In this document: positions 17,450 to 25,422 of the stretch, in pieces | Layout: the number at the start of each line of letters is the position of its first letter | Numbering within the stretch: the stretch's first letter is position 1 | Source: Streptomyces sp. SolWspMP-5a-2 | GTDB taxonomy: Bacteria; Actinomycetota; Actinomycetes; Streptomycetales; Streptomycetaceae | Reading direction: 5' to 3' | NCBI RefSeq assembly: GCF_900091845.1 | Contig: NZ_FMCI01000304.1 | Coordinates: 1-45,078, forward strand | DNA: 45,078 bases | Notes under the pieces: generated by a model | Told to the model about the DNA's origin: nothing | Database searches by the model: none | Seen by the model: the letters and a program-made list of their open reading frames with translations, nothing else | Position numbers and translations under genes: made by a program

Positions 17450-18831
17450 GCAAGGAGTTCGACCTCGGCGCCCTCCTGGCCGAGCGCGGAGCCGAGCGCT
17501 ACGAGCTGCACGGCAGGTACCTCAACCACCAGCTCCCGCGCATGCTGCGCACCCTCGGCTTCGACAAGGTCTACGAGCGCGGCGAGGGCGCCTACTTCTG
17601 GGACGCCGAGGGCAACGACTACCTGGACATGCTCGCCGGGTTCGGCGTGATGGGCCTGGGCCGCCACCACCCGGTGGTCCGCAAGGCGCTGCACGACGTC
17701 CTGGACGCCGACCTCGCCGACCTCACCCGCTTCGACTGCCAGCCGCTGCCCGGTCTGCTCGCCGAGCGGCTGCTCGCCCACAGCCCGCACCTGGACCGGG
17801 TCTTCTTCGGCAACAGCGGCACCGAAGCCGTCGAGACCGCCCTGAAGTTCGCCCGCTACGCCACCGGCAGGCCCCGCGTCCTCTACTGCGACCACGCCTT
17901 CCACGGCCTGACCACCGGCTCCCTCTCGGTCAACGGCGAGTCGGGGTTCCGCGACGGCTTCGCCCCGCTGCTGCCCGACACCCCGGTGCCGCTGGGTGAT
18001 CTCGACGCCCTGGCACGGGAGTTGAAGAAGGGCGATGTCGCCGCCCTGGTCGTCGAACCGATCCAGGGCAAGGGCGTGCACGAGGCGCCGCCCGGATACC
18101 TGCGCGCCGCCCAGGAGCTGCTGCACCGGCACAAGGCGCTGCTCATCGCCGACGAGGTGCAGACCGGCCTCGGCCGCACCGGCGACTTCTACGCCTACCA
18201 GCACGAGGACGGCGTCGAACCCGACCTGGTGTGCGTGGCCAAGGCGCTCTCCGGGGGGTACGTGCCGGTCGGCGCCACCCTCGGCCGGGACTGGATCTTC
18301 AAGAAGGTCTACTCGTCCATGGACCGGGTGCTCGTGCACTCGGCGAGCTTCGGCTCCAACGCCCAGGCGATGGCGGCCGGTCTCGCCGTGCTGTCGGTCA
18401 TGGAGAACGAGCAGATCGTCGCGGGCGCGCGCGCCACCGGCGACCTGCTCAGGTCGCGGCTCGCCGCCCTCGTCGACACCTATGAGCTGCTCGCCGACGT
18501 GCGCGGCCGGGGTCTCATGGTCGGCATCGAGTTCGGGCGCCCCAAGTCCCTCAAGCTGCGCAGTCGTTGGACGATGCTCCAGGCGGCCCGCAAGGGCCTC
18601 TTCGCGCAGATGGTCGTGGTCCCGCTGCTCCAGCGGCACCGGATCCTCACCCAGGTCTCCGGCGACCACCTGGAGGTGATCAAGCTGATCCCGCCGCTGA
18701 TCATCGGGGAGCGGGAGGTGGACCGGTTCGTCGAGGCGTTCACCGCGGTCATGGACGACGCGCACAGCGGCGGCGGACTGATGTGGGACTTCGGCAGAAC
18801 CCTGGTGAAGCAGGCGGTGGCCAACCGGTAG
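17446..18831 (+). CDS. hpnO: Class III aminotransferase HpnO (aminobacteriohopanetriol synthesis)
   Basis: This 461-residue PLP enzyme starts in an ATGA overlap with dxs. FFGNSGTEAVETALKFARYA (about 124-143) binds the cofactor phosphate, IADEVQTGLGRTG is the acidic pyridine-contact motif, and the Schiff-base lysine is K266 in VCVAKALSGGY. In Streptomyces the ortholog is required to place the terminal amine on the hopanoid C35 side chain. Its location as last gene of the hopanoid operon supports this over the generic ornithine or acetylornithine aminotransferase annotation. A hairpin 17 nt downstream ends the operon. Confidence 0.88.
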   Translation: MSKEFDLGALLAERGAERYELHGRYLNHQLPRMLRTLGFDKVYERGEGAYFWDAEGNDYLDMLAGFGVMGLGRHHPVVRKALHDVLDADLADLTRFDCQPLPGLLAERLLAHSPHLDRVFFGNSGTEAVETALKFARYATGRPRVLYCDHAFHGLTTGSLSVNGESGFRDGFAPLLPDTPVPLGDLDALARELKKGDVAALVVEPIQGKGVHEAPPGYLRAAQELLHRHKALLIADEVQTGLGRTGDFYAYQHEDGVEPDLVCVAKALSGGYVPVGATLGRDWIFKKVYSSMDRVLVHSASFGSNAQAMAAGLAVLSVMENEQIVAGARATGDLLRSRLAALVDTYELLADVRGRGLMVGIEFGRPKSLKLRSRWTMLQAARKGLFAQMVVVPLLQRHRILTQVSGDHLEVIKLIPPLIIGEREVDRFVEAFTAVMDDAHSGGGLMWDFGRTLVKQAVANR

Positions 18832-18847
18832 CGGAGGGGCGCGCGGC

Positions 18848-18881
18848 GGACCCGCTCGGGAGGCGTGCGCCCGGCGGGTCC
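18848..18881 (+). terminator. Hairpin ending the hopanoid operon
   Basis: GGACCCGC (18848-18855) pairs with GCGGGTCC (18874-18881), and inside it CGGG (18857-18860) pairs with CCCG (18870-18873), with one bulged T. It lies 17 nt after the hpnO stop. No T run is present. Confidence 0.6.
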
Positions 18882-18888
18882 CTGGCTT

Positions 18889-18923
18889 TTGCCTCTGAGG
18901 CAAGGAAATTGCCCCAGGGGCAA
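18889..18923. promoter_or_regulatory. Two matched 15-bp palindromic operators upstream of the XRE-cupin gene
   Basis: TTGCCTCTGAGGCAA (18889-18903) and TTGCCCCAGGGGCAA (18909-18923) are each perfect 7-bp inverted repeats around one central base. Their centres are 20 bp apart, about two helical turns, so dimers would lie on the same face. They end 21 nt before the regulator's ATG. Autoregulation by the XRE-cupin protein is the natural inference. Confidence 0.75.
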
Positions 18924-18944
18924 AGTTCGGGCTGAATAGAGGGC

Positions 18945-19571
18945 ATGAACGCTCCCGAGACCGATCCCTCGGGCGGGCCGGACACCGACGTCACGCCCGT
19001 CGTCGCGCCTCACCTGCGCGAGCTGCGCCGCAGGGCCTCGCTGACCCTGGAGGCCGCGGCCCGCACCGCGGGTCTCTCACCGGCGCACCTCTCCCGGCTG
19101 GAGACGGGCCAGCGCCAGCCGTCCCTGCCGATGCTGCTCGCCCTGGCCCGCATCTACGGTACGACGGTCTCCGAGGTGCTCGGCGAGACGTCCGCCGACC
19201 GGGACGCCGTCGTCCGGGCCTCGGACATGGAACCGACCGCCGCGGGCGGCTGGACCTACTGGCAGGCCGGGGCCTCCGGGCGCGGCATGCAGGCCCTGCG
19301 GGTGCAGGTGCCGCACGGCGCCCAGGGGGACATCGTGCGGGTGCACCCCGGCGAGGAGTGGCTGTACGTCCTCGGCGGCCGGCTCAGGCTCCGCCTCGGG
19401 GAGACCACCCACCTGCTCGGGCCCGGGGACAGCGCGCACTTCGACTCGCTGACCCCGCACCGCATCGCCGCCCAGGACCCCGCCGGGGTCGAGCTGCTGT
19501 TCGTCCACACCCTGCTCCAGAGCCCCGCGGCCACGCTGTGCCTGGGACCCACCACCGGAGGTATGTCATGA
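18945..19571 (+). CDS. XRE-family regulator with C-terminal cupin sensor domain
   Basis: This 208-residue protein has a helix-turn-helix at about residues 25-80 (LRELRRRASLTLEAAARTAG then LSPAHLSRLETGQRQPSLPM). A cupin barrel covers about residues 120-195, with HPGEEWLYVLGGRLRLRLG and GPGDSAHFDSLTPHRI carrying possible metal-binding His and Glu residues. XRE-cupin proteins usually sense a small molecule through the cupin. No ribosome binding site precedes the ATG, so the mRNA may be leaderless. Two palindromes immediately upstream are probable operators. The stop overlaps the start of a 39-residue membrane protein in ATGA, which makes a tight two-gene unit. Confidence 0.9.
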   Translation: MNAPETDPSGGPDTDVTPVVAPHLRELRRRASLTLEAAARTAGLSPAHLSRLETGQRQPSLPMLLALARIYGTTVSEVLGETSADRDAVVRASDMEPTAAGGWTYWQAGASGRGMQALRVQVPHGAQGDIVRVHPGEEWLYVLGGRLRLRLGETTHLLGPGDSAHFDSLTPHRIAAQDPAGVELLFVHTLLQSPAATLCLGPTTGGMS

Positions 19572-19687
19572 CCGACATGGAGGAGAAGTTCCCCCGCGCC
19601 CTGTGGGTACGGCTGATCATCTACATCGCCGTGGGGCACCTCTTCGCGGCCTTCATCTACCTGCTGTTCGAGGTGGGCGCCAAGTAA
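19568..19687 (+). CDS. Small membrane protein (39 aa), DUF6126-like
   Basis: The ATG at 19568 overlaps the regulator stop by 4 nt. The 39 residues have a short charged N-terminus (MTDMEEKFPRALWVR) and one hydrophobic helix, LIIYIAVGHLFAAFIYLLF, followed by EVGAK. It is too short for many gene callers. I recall similar small proteins, named DUF6126, following XRE-cupin regulators in Streptomyces. No function is known to me. Coupling to the regulator suggests it is made in step with it, perhaps as a membrane anchor or a modulator of the regulated process. It converges with the phosphatase gene, whose stop lies 12 nt away. Confidence 0.8.
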   Translation: MTDMEEKFPRALWVRLIIYIAVGHLFAAFIYLLFEVGAK

Positions 19688-19699
19688 CGGGCGGCGGGG

Positions 19700-20497
19700 T
19701 CAGTCGAGCAGGCGCTCGCGCAGCCGCTCCCGCAGCGGCGGGGTCAGGCCGAGCCCCTGCTCCAGGTAGGCGTCGACACCGCCCCAGGTCGACCCGATCG
19801 TCTCGAAGGCCGCCGACAGGTACTCCGCGCGGGCGTCGAAGAGGGGGCTGAGCAGCTCCATCACCTCCGGCGTGTAGGCGGACGGGGAGTCGTCCCCGCG
19901 CCTGACCCGGTAGCGGCGGTGCTTCGCGTTCGACTCCAGGTAGTCGGCGACGATCGCCTCGCGCTCCACCCCGAGGGCGAGGAGCGTCACCGCCACGGAC
20001 AGGCCCGCGCGGTCCTTGCCCGCCGCGCAGTGCATCAGCGCGGGCACGCTGTCCTCGGCGAGCGAGCGCAGGACGCGCCCGTGCTCGGCGGTGCGGTCCC
20101 TGATGATCGAGCGGTACGAGGCGATCATGCGCTCGGCGCCCTTGCCGTCGCCGAGGATCGTCCGCAGCTGCGCCAGGTCGCCGTCGCGCACCATCCGCCA
20201 GAACTCGGCGCCGTCGGCCGGGTCGGAGAGCGGCAGGTTCACGTTGCGCACGCCCGGCAGCTCGACGTCCGGGCCCTCCAGCCGCTGGTCCGCCGCGTTG
20301 CGGAAGTCGAAGACGGTGTGCAGGCCGAGCCCGGCGAGGAAGGCCGCGTCCTCGGCCGTCGCGTGCGCGAGGTGGCCGCTGCGGAAGAGGACGCCGTGCC
20401 GTACCCGGCGGCCGTCCGTGGTGGGCAGGCCCCCCACGTCGCGGAAGTTGCGTACCTGGGACAGCTCGGGCTCGGTCGACGGGATCTGCTGCGTCAA
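19700..20497 (-). CDS. Tyrosine-protein phosphatase (Y_phosphatase3/IphP-like)
   Basis: A TTG at 20497, 6 nt after GGGAGGGAG, gives 265 residues beginning LTQQIPSTEPELSQVRNF. A longer frame to 20704 exists but its extra 69 residues look non-coding. The catalytic P-loop is HCAAGKDRAG with C157 and R163, the C-x5-R signature. NFRDVGGLPTTDGRRVRHG near residues 17-35 is the conserved N-terminal motif of this phosphatase family. It should remove phosphate from phosphotyrosine or phosphoinositide-like substrates; the natural target is unknown. It is a single gene converging on the XRE-cupin unit. Confidence 0.9.
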   Translation of the reverse strand: MTQQIPSTEPELSQVRNFRDVGGLPTTDGRRVRHGVLFRSGHLAHATAEDAAFLAGLGLHTVFDFRNAADQRLEGPDVELPGVRNVNLPLSDPADGAEFWRMVRDGDLAQLRTILGDGKGAERMIASYRSIIRDRTAEHGRVLRSLAEDSVPALMHCAAGKDRAGLSVAVTLLALGVEREAIVADYLESNAKHRRYRVRRGDDSPSAYTPEVMELLSPLFDARAEYLSAAFETIGSTWGGVDAYLEQGLGLTPPLRERLRERLLD

Positions 20498-20950
20498 GGG
20501 GGCTCCCTCCCACTCGGGCCCGCCGACGCGGCTCTGAGGAATGGCCGGCGGATCCGCACCCGACGATACGACATACGTACCGGCGCGCCCGGCGACTCCG
20601 GAGGCGTCGTCCACCGCCCCCGAGGCCCGCCCGGATCCGCTCGCGGCGCCCCGGAGTGCGCGGGTCCGTACCCTCCTGTCGCGAGAGTGCCGCATGTGGG
20701 CCATCTGTCCGTATTAGGTGTGTGGGTGGCGTTTCCAGCGTCTTCGTGTCAACTCGCTCTGGAATGGGGGAGGGTGGCCGAGTGCCGCGTGAGGAGCGTC
20801 ATAGTCGTGACCGTCCGTGGCCCGTCATGTTCACGTAATTCAGGTTCTTCGCTTGCGAGTTCACGGCGGGCGCGGCGAACGATATCCACGCAGGGTGACG
20901 GCGAATTCCGGTAAGGGATCAAGAGAAAGGCGGGAAAGGGGAACCGCGGC
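20498..20950. other. Intergenic region with no gene seen
   Basis: About 450 nt lie between the phosphatase start and the riboswitch promoter. It must hold the − strand phosphatase promoter. A 60-codon + frame at 20656-20838 has atypical composition and no ribosome binding site, and is not called. The part from 20690 to 20930 is less GC-rich than the surroundings. No repeat or RNA gene was recognised. Confidence 0.5.
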
Positions 20951-20979
20951 TTGTCCGTTCGCGTCTTCGTCGCTTACGT
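20951..20979 (+). promoter_or_regulatory. Candidate promoter for the riboswitch-M23 transcript
   Basis: TTGTCC (20951-20956) and TTACGT (20974-20979) are separated by 17 nt, fitting a vegetative promoter. Transcription would start near 20986, just at the 5' edge of the riboswitch. Confidence 0.4.
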
Positions 20980-20987
20980 TCGCCACC

Positions 20988-21174
20988 ACTCCGGACGGAC
21001 GCCCAATCCTGCCGCCGACCGGAATTCCGCATCAATCACCCGTACTCGGCAGGAGCGGGGGACCCACAGGTACCACCGCCTGTTCCGGTCTCCGGAACGG
21101 CTCGGGGTAAAGCCGCGTCGCACGACGCGGCCGGGCATCTCCAGTCCGCACCCGACAGCTCACCTCGCAGGCGC
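20988..21174 (+). promoter_or_regulatory. c-di-AMP riboswitch (ydaO/yuaA type)
   Basis: The leader carries the hallmarks of the ydaO aptamer as found before Streptomyces cell-wall hydrolase genes: AATCCTGCCG (21005-21014) pairing with CGGCAGGAGCGGGGGACCCA ending about 21066, a GGGGTAAAGCCGCG segment near 21102-21116, and the closing CACCCGACAGCTCACCTCGC at 21149-21168. It lies directly before the LysM-M23 gene. In known examples c-di-AMP binding turns expression off, which would link wall hydrolysis to c-di-AMP levels. Exact ends are approximate. Confidence 0.85.
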
Positions 21175-21190
21175 CGGAGAGGAATTCGTC

Positions 21191-22135
21191 ATGCCCGCGA
21201 AGGGTAAGCACCGCCGTCCGAAGGCCCTGCGCCTCACCCGCTCGATAGCCGTCGCCGGAACCGGTGGCGCCGCTCTCGCCCTCCCGCTCATGGGAGCCGC
21301 GAACGCGCACGCCGCCGCGCCGCACTCCGCCGCCCAGCCGGTCTCCGGAAAGGCCGTCGCGGCCCTCCAGACCGCCGGGACGAAGTCGGCCGCGTCCGCG
21401 AATTCGACCGCCACCAGGACCTATTCCGTCCGGGTCGGCGACTGTCTCTCGAAGATCGCCGACGAGCAGAACGTCCAGGGCGGCTGGAAGCGGCTCTACG
21501 CCGACAACCGCCAGGCCGTCGGCGGGGACCCGTCGCTGATCCGCCCCGGCCTCGAACTCGCCATCGGCGCGAAGGCCGCGACGACCGGTGACACGCCGGC
21601 CGACACGTCCGGCTCCTCGAAGACGGCGGACGCGACGGATTCCGCCGCCTCCTCCGACCCGGCCGACTCCACCGGTTCCGGCGACTCCTCCACCGCGTCG
21701 GCCCCGCAGTCCTCCACCGCGTCGACCGGCTTCACCCTCCCGGTCTCCGGCGCCTCCGTCGGCACCGCCTACCGCGCCTCCGGGTCCATGTGGTCCAGCG
21801 GCTACCACACCGGCGTCGACTTCGTCGTGCCGACCGGCACCTCCCTCAAGGCCGTCGGCGCGGGCAGCGTCGTCTCCGCGGGCTGGGGCGGCGCGTACGG
21901 CAACCAGGTCGTCATCAAGCTCGCCGACGGCCACTACGCCCAGTACGCCCACCTCTCCCAGCTCTCCGTGTCGGCGGGCCAGAGCGTGAGCGCCGGGCAG
22001 CAGGTCGGCCTCTCCGGGGCCACCGGCAACGTCACCGGACCGCACCTGCACTTCGAGATCCGCACCACCCCGGAGTACGGCTCCGACGTGGACCCGCTCG
22101 CCTACCTCCGTACGCAGGGCGTCCAGGTCGGCTGA
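21191..22135 (+). CDS. Secreted LysM-M23 peptidoglycan hydrolase
   Basis: The ATG at 21191, after GGAGAGGAA, gives 314 residues; longer frames run back into the riboswitch. Residues 1-42 form a signal peptide with a basic start (MPAKGKHRRPKALRL), a hydrophobic core and ANAHAA before the cut. A LysM domain follows (about 78-125, YSVRVGDCLSKIADEQ). A Ser/Thr/Asp linker covers about 130-180. The C-terminal M23 metallopeptidase has the zinc ligands in YHTGVDF and GPHLHFEI. It should cleave peptide cross-bridges in the wall, and the upstream riboswitch would control its expression. Confidence 0.95.
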   Translation: MPAKGKHRRPKALRLTRSIAVAGTGGAALALPLMGAANAHAAAPHSAAQPVSGKAVAALQTAGTKSAASANSTATRTYSVRVGDCLSKIADEQNVQGGWKRLYADNRQAVGGDPSLIRPGLELAIGAKAATTGDTPADTSGSSKTADATDSAASSDPADSTGSGDSSTASAPQSSTASTGFTLPVSGASVGTAYRASGSMWSSGYHTGVDFVVPTGTSLKAVGAGSVVSAGWGGAYGNQVVIKLADGHYAQYAHLSQLSVSAGQSVSAGQQVGLSGATGNVTGPHLHFEIRTTPEYGSDVDPLAYLRTQGVQVG

Positions 22136-22156
22136 CCGCACCCACCCGAACGCGCC

Positions 22157-22194
22157 GAAGGCCGGACCCCGATCCCCGGGTCCGGCCTTCGGTG
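22157..22194 (+). terminator. Strong hairpin after the M23 peptidase gene
   Basis: A perfect 15-bp stem, CCGAAGGCCGGACCC (22157-22171) with 22180-22194, closes an 8-nt loop 21 nt after the stop codon. Confidence 0.85.
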
Positions 22195-22304
22195 CACGCG
22201 CCCCCGGCGCCGCGGTTGCGGCCTCAACCGCCTTGGACCACGTGTTTATTCCTGGCTTGGGCAACACTTTAGGCGTGGCTTATCTCACCGTTCGTCAACC
22301 CTTT

Positions 22305-22320
22305 CCTACGGTCGCGTAGG
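22305..22320. promoter_or_regulatory. Inverted repeat upstream of SGNH hydrolase
   Basis: CCTACG (22305-22310) and CGTAGG (22315-22320) flank GTCG, 19 nt before the ATG. The position near the transcription start suits a repressor site. The region 22240-22330 is AT-richer than average and probably holds the promoter. Confidence 0.4.
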
Positions 22321-22339
22321 CCACATTCGACGGTGTTCC

Positions 22340-23167
22340 ATGGCGGACGTGACAGACGATTCGAAGAGTGACAGCAGAGCGGTGATCGGGTCGTACGTCG
22401 CGGTGGGGGACAGCTTCACCGAAGGCGTCGGCGATCCCGGCCCCGACGGAGCACTCGTCGGCTGGGCGGACCGGTTCGCGGTCCTGCTCGCCGATCGGCG
22501 CCCCGAGGGCGACTTCACGTACGCGAACCTCGCCGTGCGGGGCAAGCTGCTCGACCAGGTGGTCGAGGACCAACTGCCCCGAGCCGTCGAACTCGCCCCC
22601 GATCTGGTCTCCTTCTGCGCGGGCGGCAACGACATCATCCGGCCCGGCACCGACCCCGACGAGGTCGCCGAGCGGTTCGAGCGGGCCGTCGTCCGGCTCA
22701 CCGAGACCTGCGGCACCGTCATGGTGACCACCGGCTTCGACACCCGGGGCGTCCCCGTCCTCAAGCACCTGCGCGGGAAGATCGCCACCTACAACGGGCA
22801 CGTGAGGGCCGTCGCCGACCGGTACGGCTGCCCGGTGCTCGACCTGTGGTCGCTGCGCACCATCCAGGACCGGCGGGCCTGGGACTCCGACCGGCTGCAC
22901 CTCTCGGCGGACGGGCACACCCGGGTCGCGCTGCGCGCGGGCCAGGTCCTCGGCGTCGACGTACCGGCCGACCCGGACCAGGCGTGGCCGCCGCTGCCGC
23001 CGCGCGGGACCCTGTCGGTGCGCCGCGACGACGTGCACTGGGCGCGCGAGTACCTGGTGCCGTGGATCGGACGGCGGCTGCGGGGCGAGTCCTCGGGGGA
23101 CCACGTGACGGCCAAGGGCGCGCTCTCCCCCGACGACATCAAGAGCCGCATCGCCCCGGTCGCCTGA
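22340..23167 (+). CDS. SGNH/GDSL-type hydrolase
   Basis: This 275-residue protein has block I VAVGDSFTEGVGD (residues 20-32) with the nucleophilic Ser, block III GGND near 94-97 and block V DRLHLSADGH near 190-199 with catalytic Asp and His. No signal peptide is visible, so it is probably cytoplasmic. Family members are esterases or lipases acting on acyl or acetyl esters; the substrate is unknown. The ribosome binding site before ATG 22340 is weak. It converges with the TetR gene, leaving 18 nt between the stops. Confidence 0.9.
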   Translation: MADVTDDSKSDSRAVIGSYVAVGDSFTEGVGDPGPDGALVGWADRFAVLLADRRPEGDFTYANLAVRGKLLDQVVEDQLPRAVELAPDLVSFCAGGNDIIRPGTDPDEVAERFERAVVRLTETCGTVMVTTGFDTRGVPVLKHLRGKIATYNGHVRAVADRYGCPVLDLWSLRTIQDRRAWDSDRLHLSADGHTRVALRAGQVLGVDVPADPDQAWPPLPPRGTLSVRRDDVHWAREYLVPWIGRRLRGESSGDHVTAKGALSPDDIKSRIAPVA

Positions 23168-23185
23168 GCGGGGGAGCGGCCCCGG

Positions 23186-23788
23186 TCACCCCTCGGGCGG
23201 CAGGTCCAGCTCGCGGACCAGGGCCGCGTCCGCCCACCGCTGGGCCTGGGCGCGGGAGACGCCGCCCGGGTAGGACGTCAGCTGGACCGCGAGGCCGTCG
23301 AGGAAGGCCGTCAGGCGCAGGGCGGACGCGGACGGGTCGGCGCACCGGAACTCGCCCGCCCGCACGCCCTCCTCGATCACCTCGGTGATCGCCGCCTTCC
23401 ACCGCCGGTCCAGGTCCCGGGTCACCTGCTGGAGGACCGGGTCGCGCAACGACGCGGCCCAGCCCTCGATCCACAGGCGCCACCCCTTGGCCTGGCCGGT
23501 CGGCGCGTACCAGCGCACCGCCGCGCGCAGCCGCCGCAGCGCCGTCGTGCGGCGGGCCAGGAGTCCGCGCAGATGGGCCAGGTCGTCCTCGGTGGCGTGC
23601 GCGAACGCCGCCGCGACCAGGCGTTCCTTCGTGGAGAAGTGGTAGAGCACCAGCGCGTTGCTCACCCCGAGCGCCGCGGCCACGTCGGCGATCCGTACCG
23701 CCGCCACGCCCCGCGATTCGATCTGCTCGATGGCGGCCCGCAGCAACTCCGCACGCCGCTCCGCCACGCTCAACCGCACCCGTGCCAC
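23186..23788 (-). CDS. TetR-family transcriptional regulator
   Basis: The GTG at 23788 gives 200 residues. The helix-turn-helix lies near residues 28-60 (GVAAVRIADVAAALGVSNAL followed by VLYHFSTKERLV). The C-terminal two thirds is a helical ligand domain resembling BetI/TetR_C_6 types, with FLDGLAVQLTSYPGG near 163-177. It lies 149 nt downstream of the dehydrogenase on the same strand. The dehydrogenase promoter has a TetR-like operator at 25200-25219, so this protein is a candidate to bind it. The 149-nt gap contains no visible gene and may hold its own promoter. Confidence 0.92.
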   Translation of the reverse strand: MARVRLSVAERRAELLRAAIEQIESRGVAAVRIADVAAALGVSNALVLYHFSTKERLVAAAFAHATEDDLAHLRGLLARRTTALRRLRAAVRWYAPTGQAKGWRLWIEGWAASLRDPVLQQVTRDLDRRWKAAITEVIEEGVRAGEFRCADPSASALRLTAFLDGLAVQLTSYPGGVSRAQAQRWADAALVRELDLPPEG

Positions 23789-23937
23789 GCCGTCAGACTA
23801 TGCCGTCGCCGTATGCCGGTACGGGGTGACGGCGGTTCCCGGCCACCTGCCCCTCCGGCCCTCCGGGAGGTCGCCTCCCGCGCGGGACGCCGTCGACCCG
23901 GCAGCGGGGGTACTGCGGCCGCCCGCGCGGGACTTCG

Positions 23938-25152
23938 TCACCGGTACCAGCCGAAGCGTTCCGCCAGGACCGGCAGGCGGTCCGCGACCAGGGCGTGGGC
24001 GGCGGCCCGCGGCGAGATGCCGTCCCGCTCGGCACGGGCCAGCGTCCGGTCGATCAGGGCCCGCATCGAGCGCCGGGTGTGCGCGAACGCCTGCTCGGCG
24101 TCCGGCCCGATGTCGCCGAAGAGGGTCCACCACCACCAGGCGTTGGTACCGGAGTTGACCACCACGTCGGGCAGGACCGTCACCCCGCGGGCCGCCAGCA
24201 GCTCCTCCGCCGCGGGCAGCACCGGCATGTTGGCCGCCTCCACGATCCAGCGCGCGGTGACCGCCCGCTGGTTGTCGGCGTCGATCGCGTACGACACCGC
24301 GGCCGGCACCAGCACCTCCGCCCCGGCCGACAGCCAGGCGTCGGCGGGCAGTTCGGCGTCCCCGGGGCGCAGCGCCGCGCGGTCGACGGTGCCGTACGCG
24401 TCCCGCGCGGCGAGGAGCGCCTCGACGTCGAGCCCGTCCGGGTTGGCGATCGTCCCCTTCACGTCGGCGACGGCGACCACGGACAGCCCGGCGCGGGAGA
24501 GGAAGCGCGCCGTCGCCCCGCCCATGGTGCCCAGACCCTGGACCGAGACCCGGGCCCGCGCGTACGGCAGCCCGGCCCGGTCGAGGGCGGCGAGCGCGGA
24601 CTCGGCCACCCCGCAGCCGCCGACCAGCGCGTCCAGGCCGATGCCGTCCACCTCGACGGCGAAGGCGTCCGCGAGCCGCCGCCTGGCGGCCCGCTCGTCG
24701 TCCAGGAGCGGGTACACGGCCTGGATCGACGAGACGAGTCCGGCCTCGGCCGCCGCGCGGTCCACCAGGTCCTGGGTGAGCCCGAGGTCCTCGCCCGTGG
24801 TCCAGACGCTCTCGACGGTCGGCCGCATCGCCCGCAGGAAGCGGACCAGGACGCCGTACGCGGCGGGGTCGCGCGGGTCGCAGTCGATGCCGCCCTTGGC
24901 GCCGCCGAGCGGGATGTAGCGGCCGTCGGGGTCGTAGTGGAGCGCCTCCTTCATGGTCATGCCGCGGGCGAGCCCGGTCACCTCCTCCAGGGTGCAGCCC
25001 GCGCGCATCCGCAGTCCGCCGCTGGCCACCCCGCGCACCAGGCGGTCGACGACCAGGAAGCCCCGGTGGCCCGTGACGTGGTCGGTCCAGGTGATCGACA
25101 TCAGGGGCGCGGGCGGCGCCGCGCTCGCGGGGGCGGTCGAAGGGGCGGTCAC
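23938..25152 (-). CDS. Glu/Leu/Phe/Val dehydrogenase family protein
   Basis: A GTG at 25152, 6 nt after GAGGAG, gives 404 residues. The open frame up to 25245 would include the operator region and is rejected. MTMKEALHYDPDGRYIPLGG leads into the AKGGI substrate motif with the catalytic lysine, and the Rossmann fold for NAD(P) is VSVQGLGTMGGATARFLSRAG. Family members oxidatively deaminate glutamate or branched and aromatic amino acids. The specificity-determining residues cannot be resolved by eye, so glutamate, leucine or valine are all possible. It is transcribed away from the metallo-hydrolase gene and followed by a TetR gene. Confidence 0.88.
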   Translation of the reverse strand: MTAPSTAPASAAPPAPLMSITWTDHVTGHRGFLVVDRLVRGVASGGLRMRAGCTLEEVTGLARGMTMKEALHYDPDGRYIPLGGAKGGIDCDPRDPAAYGVLVRFLRAMRPTVESVWTTGEDLGLTQDLVDRAAAEAGLVSSIQAVYPLLDDERAARRRLADAFAVEVDGIGLDALVGGCGVAESALAALDRAGLPYARARVSVQGLGTMGGATARFLSRAGLSVVAVADVKGTIANPDGLDVEALLAARDAYGTVDRAALRPGDAELPADAWLSAGAEVLVPAAVSYAIDADNQRAVTARWIVEAANMPVLPAAEELLAARGVTVLPDVVVNSGTNAWWWWTLFGDIGPDAEQAFAHTRRSMRALIDRTLARAERDGISPRAAAHALVADRLPVLAERFGWYR

Positions 25153-25190
25153 AGGGGGCTCCTCGCTGGCGGCGGCCGGGACACCGGCCG

Positions 25191-25219
25191 ACCGACGGTT
25201 ACTGAATCGTCGGTCAGTA
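25191..25219. promoter_or_regulatory. TetR-type operator before the dehydrogenase gene
   Basis: TACTGA (25200-25205) and TCAGTA (25214-25219) form an inverted repeat with 8-bp spacing. An overlapping pair, ACCGACG (25191-25197) and CGTCGGT (25208-25214), makes a second dyad. The arrangement is typical of TetR-family sites. It lies about 40-70 nt before the GTG start on the − strand. Confidence 0.6.
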
Positions 25220-25422
25220 TCGGAAGCGGTGTCGCGCGCTGTCAACGGCGGTGGGCGGGCGGAGCGCGGGCGCGGGTCCGGACGCGGGACGTTTCCCCGT
25301 CGTCACGCTCCGTCGTATCTTTGGGCTTTCCTTGGAAACCGCCCGCCGGGCACCCTCCCGCCGGGTGGTGTCGGCGGGGGCGACCATAATGGAATGCCCC
25401 ACCGTCTCCCCCTGGAGGTACC

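Noticed and set aside
20656..20838. 60-codon + frame before the riboswitch
   Set aside because: Atypical codon use, no ribosome binding site and no similarity recognised.
23573..25389. Long + strand frames over the TetR and dehydrogenase genes
   Set aside because: Antisense, low-complexity Ser/Arg/Pro composition, and no family motifs.
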